Source: Clostridia bacterium
Lineage (GTDB): Bacteria > Bacillota > Clostridia > Oscillospirales > CAG-272
Reading direction: 5' to 3'
NCBI GenBank assembly: GCA_900769475.1
Contig: CAAGGQ010000081.1
Coordinates: forward strand, 1 to 64,000
DNA length: 64,000 nucleotides
Positions within the stretch are counted from its first letter, which is position 1, and each line of letters starts with the position of its first letter. Positions 61,601 to 64,000 of this stretch are shown here, one piece after another. The notes under the pieces were generated by a model. That model had not been told where the DNA came from. It saw only the letters and a program-made list of their open reading frames with translations, and made no database searches. Both the position numbers and the translations under genes were made by a program.

Positions 61601-62407
61601 GAAGGTGTAGTCCTCGCAGTATGCCTTAATAATGGACTCAACCCAGTTCAGCTCTACCGCGGATGCGTCGGTTGCGAATACGTAAATATCCATCTCGGCG
61701 CAAATGGGGTAAGTGATGAGCAGATTATCCTTTGCCTTTTGAGAGCGGCACTCTTCCAAAGAAGTAAAATCGTAGAATGCGTTGAACTTATCGTAGAAGA
61801 ACTTGGAAATTTCCTCGTTGGCCACAGCAGTCTGCAGAGGGCCATCCAGGAGTTCCTTGTAGTTGTCCACCGAGATCAGTCTGGGAACCAGCTTTCTGGA
61901 TTCCTCACGGCCGATGGTGTACTCAATACGAACGCCGTTTTTAATGGAGAGCACGTTGATCTGCTCACGCATAGCGGCTTCCTCAAAGCTGTACAGATAC
62001 TTGGTGGTACCGTTATCAATGTACTGAACGATCAGCTGGGACAGCACCTGCTTTTTGGTAGAATCCGAGCCGTTCAGCTTGGGATCCAGCAAGGGACCTG
62101 CAACGTCGTAAGGATTGGAGAAAGCGATGTTACCGCTGGCAGTCTCCACGGTGGCAACCTCGCCGCTGGTGGCATCCACCCAAAGCTGATAGCCGTCACG
62201 CTCCAGCATCATGGTCATGGTAGCCAGCTTTTCCTCGGGAGTGTTGTAGATCACACCCAGGTACTGATTTTGGATGATCTGATCCGCAGTCAGCTCTTCT
62301 TCCTTATCGGCGGCGCTCACGCTGATTCCAAAGGTGGAAACAACGCTGAGAAGCATCATGACAGCTAAGAGTGTCGAAAATATTTTTTTGCAGAATTTCA
62401 ATTTCAT
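58646..62407 (-). CDS. Large secreted DUF5696-type protein
   Basis: 1253 residues. A signal peptide ends near GISVSA-A (residue 32). It then has EKLATMTMMLERDGYQLWVDATSGEVAT, the DUF5696-like start. The central region (about 330-830) has a barrel-like glycosidase feel (FGALLTQQTIATIPVDVMTP, LKLTGYANGG-type strand, LFPDFDFAYIQN), but I cannot name a catalytic pair. Residues 960-1160 are helical, probably coiled coil. No sortase motif or lipobox. Encoded between a YIP1-type protein and two permeases, so it probably handles the transported glycan outside the cell. That is inference. Confidence 0.8.
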   Translation of the reverse strand: MKLKFCKKIFSTLLAVMMLLSVVSTFGISVSAADKEEELTADQIIQNQYLGVIYNTPEEKLATMTMMLERDGYQLWVDATSGEVATVETASGNIAFSNPYDVAGPLLDPKLNGSDSTKKQVLSQLIVQYIDNGTTKYLYSFEEAAMREQINVLSIKNGVRIEYTIGREESRKLVPRLISVDNYKELLDGPLQTAVANEEISKFFYDKFNAFYDFTSLEECRSQKAKDNLLITYPICAEMDIYVFATDASAVELNWVESIIKAYCEDYTFEQMDADHEETGYEATDEKYPVFKMALEYSLDKNGMNVRMPCNGLRYDMSTYTLENLTILPYFGAGNSENPGYNFYPDGSGSLFDFEQLNTKSTTTIRGKVYGIDYAYHTINGTYQKAIRYPVYGTVATETIYSFTCANAAGETENVRVSNSIMDLEEIQTWLETNGMTITSEISEETYKRGYVAMIESGESLSEIATYHAGSLSSYNTMMNYFNPKPKDSYDISDAISVSNSGSIWTVVSERKYTGNIKIHYSLLSDVAIGEATRAENKSYKYYEASWLGMAEAYRDYLVSNGTLTKLTEDDVQEGIPLYIESFGALLTQQTIATIPVDVMTPLTTFENVLTMYNELADKGVKNINFKLTGYANGGMYYTVPSDLKWEKAVGGKNGFKELIAESEAINAKGDGSHLGLFPDFDFAYIQNNTLFDSLNLQDDAVKTIDNRYTSFRQYSATQQTYVSFYQLAVSPARYSKFYNKLIEKYSAYGLKTMSIASLGTALNSDFDEDEPYNREDNKEFTVQAFSDLKNAGYSLMTDGGNAYTWGYVDHIINVDLDSSRYIKSSASVPFIGAVLHGYIEFAGTPFNEEGDTDYAILRAIENGAGMYFILSYQNTNELKEDFFLSQYYSVRYDIWQEDVVNYYNMLNEALKDVQTKVIIGHGFLEGERVLDKDELLAEIEQSLKDAAEAEKQKQEDLKNAQIVQVADAWNSAENARTNILALIQAMNDKNAELLKNYNLVVSFASNGAKDAIVTQMLKMGEDEETNAKAIANMQAYIDSIKTTAANVLKCYEEQKLLLQSVYQVIEDVEAASDIIMNSELSDEVKTNMVTYIAQCLTDAQTLIGDAEALVDVHLDLVKDDTSDKSVTRIATTCRDTVQAYKTVMEDYIPHVEALKAACESHYFTVEDVRAAVKLDDDSIGDDNDDTTAGFDKYHVDNNKIVVVTYGDRDDITGVKTAYKSFILNYNTFAVVVEYDDVKYTIPSGGYVVLYEN

Positions 62408-62423
62408 AACCTCCTATCTGTCT

Positions 62424-64000
62424 TTACATACGGTACTGGAGCTCTGTTACGATGTTGGAAACCAAGCTTATCAGTTTGGTCAGCAGCATACTGAACAGCA
62501 ATACGATAAACACGATGCAAGCCATTGCAACCACGGTACCCAGAATGGTAATGAAGTTCTTTACCATGGAGTAGTCGTGCGTTACCATGGTGCCGAAGAA
62601 CAAGAGGATGAATACCCAAATGAACGCCAGCGTGCCAACGAAGGTAACGATGCTTGCCTCGGTATCGGTAACCCAGTTAGAGAAGATCGTTGCGGGAATG
62701 TTGATCAAGCTCAAGGGGAGCAGCGAGTAGCAGGATGCAACGAAAATATCCTTAAAGCTACCCTCACCCTCAAACAGAGTGGTCAGGCACCAGTTACCCA
62801 GTACAAACAGGAACAGAGGAACCAGAACCGAAATTGCCTGAGAGAAGATCGTGGTGGTATTGCCGGTGGGGTTGAGAACGTAACCCTGGCCAATGCCCTG
62901 ATAGAAGAAGGTTACAATGGTAAGACCCAGGAACACCAGAGATGCTCTTACCGAGCCACGATGCTCGTGCTTCAGATCGTAGAAACCGTCAAAGGGATGG
63001 AAGATCACGTAGAAGCCGTACAGCAATTCCTGAGCAAAGGTCTTTCTTGCCTTACCGTCGGTAGCAACGCGCTTGTTGACCTTGGCAGCAAAGCCGAAGA
63101 ACTTAGCGATGACAACGATCACCACAACGATGAGCAGGATCATCAGCAGGAACCAATCGGACATCCATTCCTTACGAACTTCCTTATAGGAGTTGGACCA
63201 ACCCTCGGTATCGTAAGCAATCTCGAAGAATTCCAGAGCCTGCTTGTATTCACCGCTACGGTAGTAAGCGTTACCGATACCAACATAGGCAGCGTCGAAG
63301 TTGGAGTTTCTCTGGAGAACGGCTTCCCAACAATCGATTGCATAGTTGTAGTCCAGGGAGTTTTCTGCAGCAATGGCTTCCAACAACATGTCACCGTACT
63401 CGGTGCGCTCGTAAACCACGATACAGTTACTACCCTTATCCAAAACCAGCATGGTGTCGCCCTGATAGCAAACCGCCTCGATGTTGGAGATACTACCCAG
63501 CATTGCGCCCTTATCACCAAAGGCGAAGAGCAGGTTGCCGTTGTAGTCGTAGGTGTAAAGCTTGTTTCTCTTGGAGTCAATGATGGTCCAGGTTTTTTCG
63601 GGACCAACCGCTACGTCGGTAACGGTAGAAACGCCGGAATACTCCGCGGTGCTCAGGGTGGAGAAATCGATCTCACCTGCGGGAGGCCAGAAGCCGTTTC
63701 TTCTCATGATCTCGTCACCGGCGGGGTTCAGAAGCTTAACGGGCATGTAGGTACCCTTCTTGCTCTTACCGGTAATGGCGCTACGTACCGAGCTCTCCTT
63801 AATGGAGGAGGTGGTAACGTAAACGAAGCCGTCGGCGGTGATGGTAATGTTGTTAAACTCGGTAGAAACGTAGGAAGAGGTCAGCTTCTGCTGCTCTTCG
63901 GTCTGGAATCTTCTCCAAATGATCTCCCACGCACTGATGGTAACCGCCTGGGCACCGATGAAGCCGACGAATCCGCCCTCGTTGTCCATAACGATGATAC
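62424..64000 (-). CDS. YIP1/NHL-repeat-type membrane protein, N-terminus cut by window edge
   Basis: At least 525 residues are visible; the frame is still open at 64000, so the start lies outside. The first 200 visible residues are propeller-like strands (GFVYVTTSSIKES, AVGPEKTWTIIDSKRNKLYTYDYNGNLLFAFGDKG shortened here to its NHL character). A TPR-like pair follows (YNYAIDCWEAVLQRNSNFDAAYVGIGNAYYRSGEYKQALEFFEIAY region, about 230-270), then a helix and a YIP1-like domain with five membrane segments. Same operon as DUF5696 and the permeases. The role is unknown. Confidence 0.78.
   Translation of the reverse strand, partial: IIVMDNEGGFVGFIGAQAVTISAWEIIWRRFQTEEQQKLTSSYVSTEFNNITITADGFVYVTTSSIKESSVRSAITGKSKKGTYMPVKLLNPAGDEIMRRNGFWPPAGEIDFSTLSTAEYSGVSTVTDVAVGPEKTWTIIDSKRNKLYTYDYNGNLLFAFGDKGAMLGSISNIEAVCYQGDTMLVLDKGSNCIVVYERTEYGDMLLEAIAAENSLDYNYAIDCWEAVLQRNSNFDAAYVGIGNAYYRSGEYKQALEFFEIAYDTEGWSNSYKEVRKEWMSDWFLLMILLIVVVIVVIAKFFGFAAKVNKRVATDGKARKTFAQELLYGFYVIFHPFDGFYDLKHEHRGSVRASLVFLGLTIVTFFYQGIGQGYVLNPTGNTTTIFSQAISVLVPLFLFVLGNWCLTTLFEGEGSFKDIFVASCYSLLPLSLINIPATIFSNWVTDTEASIVTFVGTLAFIWVFILLFFGTMVTHDYSMVKNFITILGTVVAMACIVFIVLLFSMLLTKLISLVSNIVTELQYRM

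Noticed and set aside
58823..62368. An 1181-codon open frame on the plus strand
   Set aside because: It lies fully antisense to the DUF5696 gene, has no ribosome site, and its residue make-up (repeated Gly/Val/Leu/His) mirrors biased codons on the other strand. It is a codon-bias shadow.

Overview
The window looks like a chromosomal segment of an anaerobic, spore-forming member of the Clostridia (Bacillota). The evidence is spoIIE, ricT, a tiny 2[4Fe-4S] ferredoxin, a GTP-type PEP carboxykinase, purine-rich Shine-Dalgarno sites before nearly every gene, and several textbook TTGACA-17-TATAAT promoters. Genus cannot be decided from sequence alone. No rRNA, tRNA or CRISPR array was seen.

Layout. 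(1) 1-7.1 kb: two histidine phosphatases, an MFS exporter, a VanZ-like membrane protein, an AT-rich XRE/TPR regulator, and a three-gene unit (HD hydrolase, membrane protein, NodB-SGNH fusion). (2) 7.4-22.9 kb: a long leftward gene train that starts at a consensus promoter at about 22.98 kb with DUF1858, TrmK, Nif3, a phosphatase and an RlmD fusion. It continues into about fifteen small enzymes, mostly hydrolases: GH43, metallophosphoesterase, HAD, SGNH, peptidase C26, two tandem DUF4886, GNAT, two MBL, DUF3267, nitroreductase, PHP, SASA esterase and an APH(3')-like kinase. (3) 23.1-30.2 kb rightward: holB-ricT, ferredoxin, a TrmN6-like methylase, a small anchored protein, a TtcA-like enzyme and YgiQ. 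(4) 30.2-32.0 kb leftward: XRE and ArsR/DUF2087 regulators with two unknown genes. (5) 32.0-39.2 kb rightward: a compact phage-like head and packaging cassette. It has small and large terminase, a propeller-like connector protein, portal, scaffold, capsid and a head-completion candidate. It has no integrase, replication, tail fibre or lysis genes, and is preceded by four TGGCA repeats exactly 10 bp apart. (6) 39.3-44.3 kb: spoIIE, and glmM with a hexapeptide acyltransferase. (7) 44.5-48.7 kb: a lipoprotein, a radical SAM enzyme and a membrane protein ending in a Cys-Ala repeat tail. (8) 49-56.4 kb: pckG, ligA, a second XRE/TPR regulator and a heparinase-II/III-like lyase. (9) 56.4-64 kb: two oversized sugar ABC permeases, a 1253-residue DUF5696-type secreted protein and a YIP1-type membrane protein cut by the window edge.

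Most notable candidates: the tailless capsid/packaging cassette with its phased repeat array; the radical SAM/Cys-Ala membrane protein pair, which looks like an enzyme and its substrate; an RlmD-nucleotidyltransferase-like fusion whose 3' third has foreign base composition; and the long hydrolase gene train. Three dispersed non-coding repeat families also recur inside the window.
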